DNA from: a virus
Direction: 5' to 3' (one strand)
Virus record (IMG/VR): IMGVR_UViG_3300037010_000818
Span: 1-22,316 of that record
DNA length: 22,316 nt
Position 1 is the first letter of the stretch. Each line of letters begins with the position of its first letter. The notes under the pieces were generated by a model, which worked only from the letters and a program-made list of their open reading frames with translations, made no database searches and was not told the origin of the DNA. Of this stretch, positions 7,867 to 15,277 are shown in pieces. The position numbers and the translations under genes were made by a program.

Positions 7867-7893
7867 TTGATACCGCTCATGAAGATGTATAAT
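7867..7893 (+). promoter_or_regulatory. Sigma70-type promoter for the helicase gene
   Basis: TTGATA (7867-7872), a 15-base spacer and a perfect TATAAT (7888-7893). The spacer is short, but both boxes are close to consensus and the region is intergenic. Confidence 0.6.
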
Positions 7894-7900
7894 ATTCATA

Positions 7901-7921
7901 GCAGGAACCATTGAGTCCTGC
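7901..7921 (+). other. 5' leader hairpin of the helicase mRNA
   Basis: GCAGGA (7901-7906) pairs with TCCTGC (7916-7921), right at the expected start of the transcript. This position suits a 5' stabilising stem-loop. Confidence 0.45.
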
Positions 7922-7945
7922 CTCTTAACTATAAGAAAAATAATA

Positions 7946-9580
7946 ATGGATTTACTGAAATTCTTCTCTACATGCGGACTCACGCCACGTCCTCAACAAT
8001 CTGAAATCCTCACCAAGATCCAAGACACGTGGGGACAGTACAAGTACATTGCAATCAACGCTCCAACCGGTGTAGGTAAAACTCACGTTGCACTTGCCAT
8101 TGCCGATGTACTCTCGAAATCCTACATCCTCACTGGCACAAAAGACTTGCAAGCTCAGTATGAGCATACGAGTGCAAAGATTGTTAATATCAAAGGTCGA
8201 AACAACTACCAGTGCCAAATCAATCCTATCTTTCAAGTCGACGAAGCTCCTTGCTTGGCCGATAAGCAGCTGAAAGGTGATTGCATTCGTAGAGGCATTT
8301 GCGATTACTATCGCCAAAAGTCCAAGGTGCTAGACTCGCAAATGATGATCACGAACTATTCGTACTTCCTAGCGGCAACATCAGGTTCTAATGCTGACCC
8401 GGATACCGAATGGGTCAAGCGTGATGCTTTGATCATGGATGAAGCGCATGATTTAGAAAAGCAGTTAGTGAACATCGCCGAAGCCCGCATCAACTTCAAT
8501 GACCTGTACAAAAACTTTGGCATTGGTGATAAAGGTTGGCTTGTGTCTCTTGATATGAAAGTCAATCGGGAATACTTTAAAGTCTTGGTTAAAGATATGA
8601 TCAAGAGTGTTGAAGAGATGAACGAAAGAATCGAAGCCGCTCTAAAAGAAGGCACCGGTCTGAAGAGCAAGCCTTCGAATATTCCAAGGTCGGTTCAAGA
8701 GAAGGTCAAGCGCATCAACTCGAAAAAGCAAATTCTGGTTGACTACCTTTCGAAGCTTTCGTTCTACCTCGGACAGGCTGACCCGATCGAGAATCCATGG
8801 GTCGAAACTCCTAATCAAAAGGACAATTCGATCGTTCTTTCTCCTCTAACTGCAAAGAACTTGTTCTTTCGATGCATGGATCATCTAGCCGATCATTTCG
8901 TCTTTCTTTCCGCTACTCTCCCGCCAGCAGACGAACTATGTCGTGAGCTAGGCCTGAATCGAGAAGAGATGCTATACATCGAAGTTGATACTCCATTCGC
9001 TGCTGAAAAATCTCCTATCCATATTCTGGAAGTAGCGAAGATGAACTACAAGGAACTCGATGCTGCAATTCCCAAAATCGTCCAAGTAGTTGAAGCGATC
9101 CTGGAAGAACATCCTAATGAGAAAGGCATCATTCACACCGGCAACTACAGAATTGCCAAAGACATCCTTTCTCAGATCGACAAGAAACTTAAGCCTCGAT
9201 TGATCGCCAGAGATGTCGGCGACATGAAAGTACATAACAGCCAGCTTCTCAAACAGCATTATGAGACCAATAAACCAACAGTCCTCCTTTCGCCAAGTAT
9301 GACAACTGGTATTGACTTGAAAGACGACTTGGCCCGCTTCCAAATCATCGTCAAACTGCCATTCCCATCACTCGCTGATCCCCGAATCAAGAAAAAGTCG
9401 GACATTTATCCGGATTGGTATTTGATGCAGATGTGGATTGAAATTCTCCAAGCCGCAGGTCGTGCGACTCGTAATGAAGAAGACTATTCGATCACGTACA
9501 TTCTTGATGGGTCGTTTAGTTACTTCCTCAACAAGTCACGACCCAAGTTGCCTAAATGGTTCACCAATAGGTTGCAATAA
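7946..9580 (+). CDS. XPD/DinG-family iron-sulfur DNA helicase
   Basis: This is a superfamily 2 ATPase that unwinds DNA 5' to 3', probably in repair or replication restart. The 544 residues show Walker A APTGVGKT (Lys45), the DEAH box (Asp165-His168) and TNYSYFL. SATLPPAD lies before the second RecA domain, and QAAGRATRNEED (motif VI) near the C-terminus. Four cysteines between Walker A and DEAH (Cys90, Cys103, Cys113, Cys119) match the 4Fe-4S site of XPD/DinG proteins. There is no exonuclease domain. No Shine-Dalgarno is obvious; the start is preceded by an A/T-rich leader. A terminator follows at once. Family assignment is firm; the exact orthologue is uncertain. Confidence 0.9.
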   Translation: MDLLKFFSTCGLTPRPQQSEILTKIQDTWGQYKYIAINAPTGVGKTHVALAIADVLSKSYILTGTKDLQAQYEHTSAKIVNIKGRNNYQCQINPIFQVDEAPCLADKQLKGDCIRRGICDYYRQKSKVLDSQMMITNYSYFLAATSGSNADPDTEWVKRDALIMDEAHDLEKQLVNIAEARINFNDLYKNFGIGDKGWLVSLDMKVNREYFKVLVKDMIKSVEEMNERIEAALKEGTGLKSKPSNIPRSVQEKVKRINSKKQILVDYLSKLSFYLGQADPIENPWVETPNQKDNSIVLSPLTAKNLFFRCMDHLADHFVFLSATLPPADELCRELGLNREEMLYIEVDTPFAAEKSPIHILEVAKMNYKELDAAIPKIVQVVEAILEEHPNEKGIIHTGNYRIAKDILSQIDKKLKPRLIARDVGDMKVHNSQLLKQHYETNKPTVLLSPSMTTGIDLKDDLARFQIIVKLPFPSLADPRIKKKSDIYPDWYLMQMWIEILQAAGRATRNEEDYSITYILDGSFSYFLNKSRPKLPKWFTNRLQ

Positions 9581-9582
9581 AG

Positions 9583-9611
9583 AAAGGAGCTTATTTAGCT
9601 CCTTTTCTTTT
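9583..9611 (+). terminator. Rho-independent terminator after the helicase gene
   Basis: AAAGGAGC (9583-9590) pairs with GCTCCTTT (9598-9605), followed by a T-rich run. Confidence 0.85.
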
Positions 9612-9639
9612 ATACACAAACCACTTACCATGATACAAT
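9611..9639 (+). promoter_or_regulatory. Sigma70-type promoter for uvrB
   Basis: TATACA (9611-9616), a 17-base spacer and TACAAT (9634-9639). The -10 box overlaps an ATG at 9638 that would add 12 residues, so the true start is the ATG at 9674, which has AGAGG 5 bases upstream. Confidence 0.65.
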
Positions 9640-9673
9640 GTCTTTATTAACTGAAGATGATAGAGAGGCTTGC

Positions 9674-11671
9674 ATGAAACACTATAAGGAAAACCTATAC
9701 AAGCTCAGCACCAATCACAAGCCTACTGGTGACCAGCCAGGTGCTATCAAGCAACTTATAGCCGGTCTTGAAGATGGTCTTGCATTCCAAACTCTTCTTG
9801 GCGCTACAGGCACAGGCAAAACCTTTACGATGGCCAACGTCATCGAACAAACTGGTCGGCCTGCTCTGATCATCGCACCTAACAAAACTCTCTGTGCTCA
9901 GCTGTATGCGGAAATGAAAGAATTCTTCCCTGATGCTGCTGTCGAGTACTTTACCAGCTACTTCGACTACTTCCAGCCAGAGACCTATATCCCGTCGATC
10001 GACAAGTATATAGACAAAGATTCTCTGATCAACTCACACCTACAAATGCTTCGCCTGTCAGCAACCAAGTCCATTTTGACTCGCGCTGATACAATCATTG
10101 TTGCCACGGTGTCAGCAATCTATGGCCTTGGCGAAGTGCACGAATTCCAGGATCATGCAGTTCTATTCAAGGCCGGCTGGAAGCGCACAGTCGAAGCAGT
10201 GGTCAAGGATATGGTCAAGGCTCGCTATGAAGTCTGCCCTAATGACAAGCTTCTGACCGGCGGCAAATTCAAAAAGGCTGGTGACTTGCTCACAATCTAC
10301 CCGGCCGAAGCCGAAGACTTTGCAGTTCGAGTGTCATTCTTCGATGATGTAATTGAGTCGATTGACATCGTCGACCCGATCACCGGCAAGGTCAAGGAAA
10401 AAACCGAAAGCTTCATTCTGTTCCCGGCCACGCACCACGTGTATGGTCAAGAACGTGTGACATCAGCTATTGAGGATATTCACCAAGAAATGACTGCTAG
10501 ATTTAACGAGCTCCGTGAAAAGGGTAAAGTCACCGAAGCTCATCGTCTTCGCGAGCGAGTCATGTTAGATCTGGAAATGCTGATTACTACAGGCTACTGT
10601 AAAGGCATCGAAAACTACTCTAGGATCTTCACTGGTCGCTGCGAAGGTGAACCGCCTCCGACCCTGCTGGATTACTTGCCACGCAACACCATCGTGTTCA
10701 TCGATGAAAGCCATACTACTTTGCCGCAACTCAATGGTATGTACGCTGGCGATAGATCTCGCAAAGAAGTGCTGATCGACTATGGCTTCCGCCTTCCGTC
10801 TGCATTTGATGCTCGTCCTCTCAAGTTCGATGAAGTCGAGGCTCGTCTTGGGCAGACTATCTTCGTTTCTGCGACTCCAAGTAATTATGAACTTGAAAAG
10901 TCTGGCCCGGATATAGCCGAGCAAATTATCCGTCCTACTGGCATCATCGATCCTCAAATTGAGATTCGACCGGTTCGAGATATGGTTGCCGACTGCATGT
11001 CCGAAATTACGAATCGTGTCAAGAAAAACGAGCGCGTGATCGTAACAGTCATCTCTAAAAAGTTGGCTGAAGGCGTATCGGACTTCTTCAACGAACATGG
11101 AATCAAGGCTCGCTACTTGCATGGTGGTGTCGAAGCTGTAGAGCGTGTCGAGATTCTACGCGAGCTCCGTCTAGGGAAAATCAATGTCGTGGTTGGTATT
11201 AACCTGCTCCGCGAAGGGTTGGATCTCCCTGAAGTGTCCCTAGTGGCCGTGATGGATGCTGATAAGGAAGGCTTCCTTCGTAATGCACGCAGCCTGATCC
11301 AGACCGTAGGTCGTGCTGCTCGTAATGTCAATGGTCATGCTATCTTCTATGCCGACACTATCACAGACTCTATGAAGAAGGCGATCGACGAAACTGATCG
11401 CCGCAGGACTAAGCAGCTTGCTTACAACAAGAAGCATAAGATCGTACCTAAGAACGCAGCCAGCAAGATTCGCGCAATGCTTGATCAACCCGACAAGCCG
11501 GATCCCGTTGCTGAACTGCTGGAAGAAATTCCGGAGGAAAACCTGACTAAGGCCGTCAAGGAGCTTGAAAAGAAAATAAAGGCTGCAGTTAAAGATCTTG
11601 AATTCGAAAAAGCTGCGAAGTATCGCGACCAAATCACCGCATTACGTCGTCGCACCATTGGGATCGGATAA
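9674..11671 (+). CDS. uvrB: UvrB, nucleotide excision repair helicase subunit
   Basis: UvrB verifies damage handed over by UvrA and recruits the UvrC nuclease. The 665-residue length is normal. Visible motifs are GDQP near the N-terminus, Walker A GATGTGKT (Lys49), the damage-probing beta-hairpin SYFDYFQPETYIP (residues 95-107) and DESH (344-347). RLPSAFD, INLLREGLDLPE and QTVGRAARN follow, with a C-terminal UVR domain (ELEKKIKAAVKDLEFEKAAK) that binds UvrC. In the hairpin two of the four Tyr usual in bacterial UvrB are Phe. AGAGG lies 5 bases before the chosen ATG. No UvrA or UvrC is in the window, so it probably works with host partners or with genes elsewhere. The stop is TAA. Confidence 0.95.
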   Translation: MKHYKENLYKLSTNHKPTGDQPGAIKQLIAGLEDGLAFQTLLGATGTGKTFTMANVIEQTGRPALIIAPNKTLCAQLYAEMKEFFPDAAVEYFTSYFDYFQPETYIPSIDKYIDKDSLINSHLQMLRLSATKSILTRADTIIVATVSAIYGLGEVHEFQDHAVLFKAGWKRTVEAVVKDMVKARYEVCPNDKLLTGGKFKKAGDLLTIYPAEAEDFAVRVSFFDDVIESIDIVDPITGKVKEKTESFILFPATHHVYGQERVTSAIEDIHQEMTARFNELREKGKVTEAHRLRERVMLDLEMLITTGYCKGIENYSRIFTGRCEGEPPPTLLDYLPRNTIVFIDESHTTLPQLNGMYAGDRSRKEVLIDYGFRLPSAFDARPLKFDEVEARLGQTIFVSATPSNYELEKSGPDIAEQIIRPTGIIDPQIEIRPVRDMVADCMSEITNRVKKNERVIVTVISKKLAEGVSDFFNEHGIKARYLHGGVEAVERVEILRELRLGKINVVVGINLLREGLDLPEVSLVAVMDADKEGFLRNARSLIQTVGRAARNVNGHAIFYADTITDSMKKAIDETDRRRTKQLAYNKKHKIVPKNAASKIRAMLDQPDKPDPVAELLEEIPEENLTKAVKELEKKIKAAVKDLEFEKAAKYRDQITALRRRTIGIG

Positions 11672-11674
11672 ATA
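11667..11674 (+). promoter_or_regulatory. Late-promoter-like box GATAAATA
   Basis: One base from TATAAATA. It overlaps the uvrB stop and lies 26 bases before the next ATG. Confidence 0.5.
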
Positions 11675-11699
11675 ATACGTAATCAAGGAGAGATTTGAA

Positions 11700-11966
11700 A
11701 TGAAGCTTTATGAAATTACAGAATTAGGAAAGTCTATAAACCCGAAGGACTTGACTGCTGACTTCCACTGGCATGACAAGACAGTTCCAATCGGCAAGTT
11801 TGCCTTGGATACGTACCCAACTACTTACCCATTGCTTTCTTGGAACGAGCTACACGATCATGTGATCGAACAGTTGTTAGCTTCTAAGATGCTAACAACA
11901 AGCGAGATGGAATCGATTGGCTCTATGGACGTTGAGCAATTCGTAGACTGTATCGTCGAACGCTAA
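11700..11966 (+). CDS. Hypothetical protein, 88 residues
   Basis: The product starts MKLYEITELGKSINPKDL, a start common among small phage proteins, and has an aromatic and His-rich centre (FHWHDK, YPTTYPLLSWNELHDH). No family is recognised. AAGGAG lies 10 bases before the ATG and a late-type box sits upstream. The stop is TAA and a strong terminator follows, so it is a single-gene transcript. Confidence 0.7.
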   Translation: MKLYEITELGKSINPKDLTADFHWHDKTVPIGKFALDTYPTTYPLLSWNELHDHVIEQLLASKMLTTSEMESIGSMDVEQFVDCIVER

Positions 11967-11985
11967 GTAGCACAACTCAATCTGG

Positions 11986-12018
11986 AAGGACTGTCTTTGA
12001 CAGTCCTTTCGGGCTTTT
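11986..12018 (+). terminator. Rho-independent terminator
   Basis: AAGGACTGTC (11986-11995) and GACAGTCCTT (11999-12008) form a 10-bp stem with a TTT loop. It is followed by TCGGGCTTTT. Confidence 0.75.
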
Positions 12019-12064
12019 ATGGGCGCGTTTTTTCACAAGTACTGTAGTTATCTATGATCTGGAA

Positions 12065-12128
12065 GAAAGTAAACAACCAGTGTCAAGAAAAATACACTTG
12101 ATTTTTCTTTGCAAAAGTGTTTACTTTC
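12065..12128 (+). promoter_or_regulatory. Nested inverted repeat overlapping the -35 of the DUF932 gene
   Basis: The outer arms are 12065-12075 and 12118-12128 (11 bp, perfect). The inner arms are 12085-12093 and 12101-12109 (9 bp, perfect) around a 7-base loop. The right outer arm includes the -35 box at 12120. This fits an operator for a dimeric repressor, a cruciform or an initiation site. No protein is known to bind it. Confidence 0.6.
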
Positions 12129-12148
12129 CTAAGAAGTAGGGATAAGAT
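12120..12148 (+). promoter_or_regulatory. Sigma70-type promoter for the DUF932 gene
   Basis: TTTACT (12120-12125), a 17-base spacer and TAAGAT (12143-12148), with four of six matches in each box. GTTTAC also begins the -35 region of the SprT-like promoter. Confidence 0.55.
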
Positions 12149-12196
12149 GACACTACAGTTTGGAAAACCTAAACCACTTTTAAGGAGAGAAGCATT

Positions 12197-13186
12197 ATGG
12201 CTCATGAAATCGATATGTCTAACAAGCGTGCCAACATTGCCTTCGTCGGTGAGGTTCCCTGGCATGGACTGGGTCAACCCCTGACTGCCGGTGCTCCAAT
12301 CGAAGTCTGGAAGAAGGAAGCTGGCATGGACCATCGGATCATCCACACTCCGGCCATGTTCGAAGTCGGCGGCCAAATGCACGAGTTCGAAGGCAAGCGT
12401 ACGTTGTATCGCAGCGACACTAAAGCTCCATTGTCGATTGTCTCTGACTCCTACAAGATCGTCCAGCCGGGCGAAATCCTGGAATTTTTCCGTGACCTAG
12501 TTGGTGTCAGTGGTATGGAATTGGAAACCGCAGGATGTCTGTTTGGTGGTACCCGCTACTGGGCATTGGCCAACACCAAACACGAAGAAGACGTGATCAA
12601 GAATGACCGTGTGAAAGGTATGCTGCTCTTGACCACAAGCTGCGATGGTACCCTGGCCACCACTGCCAAGTTCACCTCAGTTCGGGTGGTGTGCAACAAC
12701 ACTCTCCGCGTCGCAATGCATCACGAGAACGATTCTATGAAGGATCGTCCTACCATCAAGGTCGGACACAACTCGGTCTTCGACCCGAACAAGATCAAGG
12801 ATGCCCTGGGTCTGATCGACCACGGCTGGTCGAGTTTCATCACTGACATTCGCAAGATGGCTCATACCAAGATGACCGACGCCGGAGCGAAGAAGTTCTT
12901 CGCCAACATCATGTTGAATGCCGAGCAACTGGAAGAGTTCAAGAAGGAAGAAGCCATTCACGCCCGGGTCCAGGCCAAGCTCGACAAGATGTTCAATATG
13001 TACAAAGGCGAAGGCATGGGTGCCGACATGGTCACTGGTACTGTCTGGGGTGCGCTGAACACTGTTACCGAGTTCGCCGATCACAACATCGGTAAGATTG
13101 CTGACAACATGCTCTGGAATAGCTGGTTCGGCTTCGGTGAAAACCTGAAGAACAAGGCTCACGAACAAGCTCTCGAACTGATCTAA
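12197..13186 (+). CDS. DUF932 / phage-plasmid-like protein (TIGR03299 type)
   Basis: The 329-residue product has the hallmarks of the DUF932 family: a WHGLG motif near residue 24, LYRSDTKAPLSIVSDSYKIVQP, and CNNTLRVA with HHEND in the middle. It is a family found widely on phages and plasmids and has no settled biochemical role. No signal peptide or membrane segment is seen. TAAGGAG stands 8 bases before the ATG. It has its own promoter with an unusual nested inverted repeat, which suggests tightly controlled early expression. The stop is TAA, with a stem-loop after it. Confidence 0.85.
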   Translation: MAHEIDMSNKRANIAFVGEVPWHGLGQPLTAGAPIEVWKKEAGMDHRIIHTPAMFEVGGQMHEFEGKRTLYRSDTKAPLSIVSDSYKIVQPGEILEFFRDLVGVSGMELETAGCLFGGTRYWALANTKHEEDVIKNDRVKGMLLLTTSCDGTLATTAKFTSVRVVCNNTLRVAMHHENDSMKDRPTIKVGHNSVFDPNKIKDALGLIDHGWSSFITDIRKMAHTKMTDAGAKKFFANIMLNAEQLEEFKKEEAIHARVQAKLDKMFNMYKGEGMGADMVTGTVWGALNTVTEFADHNIGKIADNMLWNSWFGFGENLKNKAHEQALELI

Positions 13187-13196
13187 TTTCGTCAAA

Positions 13197-13220
13197 GATG
13201 GGAGCTTTTCAGCTCCCATC
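13197..13220 (+). terminator. Stem-loop after the DUF932 gene
   Basis: GATGGGAGC (13197-13205) and GCTCCCATC (13212-13220) form a 9-bp stem. The T-run lies in the loop rather than after the stem, so it may attenuate or protect the mRNA end rather than terminate fully. Confidence 0.5.
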
Positions 13221-13238
13221 AATCGAAAAGGAGTTGTC

Positions 13239-13409
13239 ATGAAAGACACTACCACTACCACTACACCGCCATCTTCCGACAAGATCGCATCCGAATCGAA
13301 GGTTCTTAGTGGCCCGAAATCCCAGATTCCGGAATTCAAGACTTTCGGCGATCCCATCTGGCATACCCGTGTTGACTTCGAGTCTTATTTGTCATATCGG
13401 AAGTTCTAA
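13239..13409 (+). CDS. Small hypothetical protein, 56 residues
   Basis: An excellent Shine-Dalgarno (AAAGGAG, 5 bases upstream) supports the ATG. The product has a Thr-rich start (MKDTTTTTTPPSSDK), a polar linker and an aromatic tail ending SYLSYRKF. No family is recognised. It follows the DUF932 gene and its stem-loop. The stop is TAA. Confidence 0.65.
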   Translation: MKDTTTTTTPPSSDKIASESKVLSGPKSQIPEFKTFGDPIWHTRVDFESYLSYRKF

Positions 13410-13468
13410 AGAATTCCTACACTAGAGACAAAAACATGATAGAATAGAATCTTTAATTGGGAGACATC

Positions 13469-13906
13469 ATGAACAAGATCGCAATTGGTTTTACTGGGAC
13501 CCGTGATGGAATGACTATTGACCAATGCCAGGCTTTTGCCAAACTTGTGGTTGAACTTGGAGCGACCAGCTTCCACCATGGTGATTGTGTTGGCGCTGAT
13601 GCTGATGCTCATGATCTGGTTCGCAAATACCTTCCAGATACAATCATCATTGCTCATCCTGGATCGGAAGGGTCCGAGTTGCGAGCTCACAAACAGGCTG
13701 ATGTGACTGCCGAGTCTAAGCCATTCCTGGAACGCAACAGGGACATCGTGGATTTGACCAATGTGATGATTGCTGCTCCGAATTCTCCGACTGAGAAGCT
13801 GCGTAGCGGTACTTGGTCAACCATGCGATATGCTGCCAAGCAGGGCAAAAAGGTCTATGTGATTAACCCCAATGGTACCGTTACAATTTACCGCAAAAAA
13901 GTTTAA
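13469..13906 (+). CDS. SLOG-fold (YspA/DprA-like Rossmann) protein
   Basis: The 145-residue product has the nucleotide-binding pattern of the SLOG superfamily: GFTGTRDGMT at the N-terminus, HHGDCVGADADAHDLV, HPGSEGSELRA, then ERNRDIVDLTNVMIAAP and a GTWSTMRYAAKQGKKVYVI strand. SLOG proteins bind or process nucleotide-derived ligands and occur in phage conflict systems; the ligand here is unknown. The ATG at 13469 is preferred over an upstream TTG because GGGAG lies 6 bases before it. The stop is TAA. Confidence 0.8.
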   Translation: MNKIAIGFTGTRDGMTIDQCQAFAKLVVELGATSFHHGDCVGADADAHDLVRKYLPDTIIIAHPGSEGSELRAHKQADVTAESKPFLERNRDIVDLTNVMIAAPNSPTEKLRSGTWSTMRYAAKQGKKVYVINPNGTVTIYRKKV

Positions 13907-13914
13907 GAAAGCTG

Positions 13915-13943
13915 TGTACAGGCTGAAAAGTTCTAGTTAATAT
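13915..13943 (+). promoter_or_regulatory. Possible sigma70-type promoter for the AAA+ gene
   Basis: TGTACA (13915-13920), a 17-base spacer and TAATAT (13938-13943). Both boxes have four of six matches. Confidence 0.4.
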
Positions 13944-13980
13944 AGCAATATCGACAACGAACTTTAATAGAGAAAACACT

Positions 13981-15045
13981 ATGACTCATACCGCAGACCT
14001 GGTTCAAGATCCCGTTTCGAGCAAGTGGCATGCCATATTCCAAGGCCGTTCAATCATTAGCTCGCAAGATCCGAAGTACGTGGAAAGCGTGATTCGCCGT
14101 GGCTTGAATGCAACGGCTAAGGCCTGCGGCATCACTAGTGTTCGCACTCTGACCAACATCACCTACACTGAGTTGCTCCAGAATCCTCTGGCTAGTGAAG
14201 TCGGTTCGATGATGAATCCGAGTGTTGATCGTCCGGTATTCTCGATCGATGAGCGATTCCAGTTCTTAAGCGACTACACCGAAATGACGATTCACGGCAC
14301 CGCGGTGGCTCTGGTTGTTTCTGGACGTGGCGGTCTCGGCAAGACATACACTGTGAAGTCTGTCATTGCTGATACTGGTCTGACCTATACCCACGACTTT
14401 GAAGCCCCTCTAGTTCCGAAGCCGAAGAAAGAATCGGAATATGACGAAGACATCGATGGTGAAGACGAAGAGGATCTGATTCCTGATCCGAACTGGGTCA
14501 ACCCAGGCCAAGTCCACTATATCAAGGGTTACAGCTCTGCCAACGCCTTGTACAAGACCCTGTTCGACAACAACGGCAAGCTGATCGTGTTCGACGACTG
14601 TGACTCGATCCAAAAGGACCAGAATGCGCTGAACATTCTCAAGGGAGCTCTCGATTCGAGCGAAGAACGCTGGATCGCCTGGAACACTGGGCGCAAGCCT
14701 AAGGGTACTCCTGCAATGTTCAAATTCACCGGTCGTGTGATCTTCATCACGAACATCAAGATGGAGTTCTTGGACGAAAACCTGCTGTCTCGTTCATTGA
14801 AGGTCGACCTGTCGATGACCAACGAAGAGAAGATCACCCGGATGCGTCACATCATCTCAGTCTCGGCCTTCGAACCAAACATTGCTATGGAATGCAAGAT
14901 CGATGCAGTCGACTTCATCGAAGAGCATATGTCGATGGCTGCCAACCTCAGTCTCCGCACCCTGCTCGACACGATCAAGTTCCGTGTCGAGAACAAACCA
15001 AACTGGAAGCGTCAAGCACTGTACTCGATGTCTGCAGGTTTCTAA
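13981..15045 (+). CDS. AAA+ family ATPase
   Basis: The 354-residue product has Walker A GRGGLGKT (Lys121), Walker B LIVFDDCDS (Asp205-Asp206), a sensor-1 strand VIFITN and LLSR as a candidate arginine finger, in the normal order. An acidic, low-complexity insert (EYDEDIDGEDEEDLIPD, about residues 155-172) between Walker A and B is unusual. The 110-residue N-terminal domain is not recognised. Phage AAA+ proteins of this type act in DNA handling or remodelling; the partner is unknown. It has weak AGAG before the ATG and a TAA stop. Confidence 0.85.
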   Translation: MTHTADLVQDPVSSKWHAIFQGRSIISSQDPKYVESVIRRGLNATAKACGITSVRTLTNITYTELLQNPLASEVGSMMNPSVDRPVFSIDERFQFLSDYTEMTIHGTAVALVVSGRGGLGKTYTVKSVIADTGLTYTHDFEAPLVPKPKKESEYDEDIDGEDEEDLIPDPNWVNPGQVHYIKGYSSANALYKTLFDNNGKLIVFDDCDSIQKDQNALNILKGALDSSEERWIAWNTGRKPKGTPAMFKFTGRVIFITNIKMEFLDENLLSRSLKVDLSMTNEEKITRMRHIISVSAFEPNIAMECKIDAVDFIEEHMSMAANLSLRTLLDTIKFRVENKPNWKRQALYSMSAGF

Positions 15046-15067
15046 CAACTAATAGAGGAGCACCACC

Positions 15068-15218
15068 ATGAATTTGTCAAAAGTGTCAATGGTGCTCCTT
15101 TCAAGGTTGGTGATACAGACAAATACCAGAATGGTCACCAAGAACAAGTATCGCTTCACTTCTGATCCCGGATGATCAATCTGAATATGAAGCAAAAATT
15201 TGCGAACTAACAGAATAG
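15068..15218 (+). pseudogene. Broken small gene with a hairpin-hidden ribosome site
   Basis: GAGGAG (15055-15060) and ATG 15068 look like a normal start, but the ATG frame stops after 35 codons at a TGA. A neighbouring frame reads EFVKSVNGAPFKVGDTDKY and on to SLHF. The third frame then reads LIPDDQSEYEAKICELTE and stops at TAG 15216. Joined, the three pieces make one sensible protein of about 50 residues, with two single-base losses (near 15070-15074 and near 15160). GGAGCACCA (15057-15065) pairs perfectly with TGGTGCTCC (15090-15098) and would hide the Shine-Dalgarno. It is most likely a decayed gene. Confidence 0.45.
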
Positions 15219-15234
15219 GCCTTTAGGCCTATTC
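15213..15234 (+). terminator. Short perfect stem-loop before the dehydrogenase promoter
   Basis: GAATAGGCC (15213-15221) and GGCCTATTC (15226-15234) pair around TTTA. No T-run follows, so termination is uncertain. It abuts the TATAAATA box. Confidence 0.5.
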
Positions 15235-15237
15235 GGG

Positions 15238-15245
15238 TATAAATA
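15238..15245 (+). promoter_or_regulatory. Perfect TATAAATA late promoter for the dehydrogenase gene
   Basis: This is an exact match to the T4 late consensus. A transcript would start near 15251, which leaves the ATG at 15278 but not the in-frame ATG at 15245 as start codon. Confidence 0.7.
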
Positions 15246-15277
15246 TGATGTACCACAACAAAATAATAGAGACCATC

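Noticed and set aside
10565-11122. Long minus-strand ORF of 185 residues inside uvrB
   Set aside because: The uvrB frame carries unmistakable motifs over the same bases; this is a frame shadow.
12677-13357. 226-residue minus-strand ORF across the DUF932 gene
   Set aside because: The DUF932 plus-strand protein has family motifs and a strong ribosome site; the opposite frame also crosses a stem-loop and the 56-residue gene.
15140-15180. Programmed -1 frameshift in the small gene after the AAA+ gene
   Set aside because: No slippery heptamer is present and a second break near the start codon is also needed; decay is simpler.
15245-15277. Upstream ATG start for the dehydrogenase
   Set aside because: It overlaps the TATAAATA box and would lie before the transcription start; MKNIAVIGLGYVG from 15278 matches the family N-terminus.
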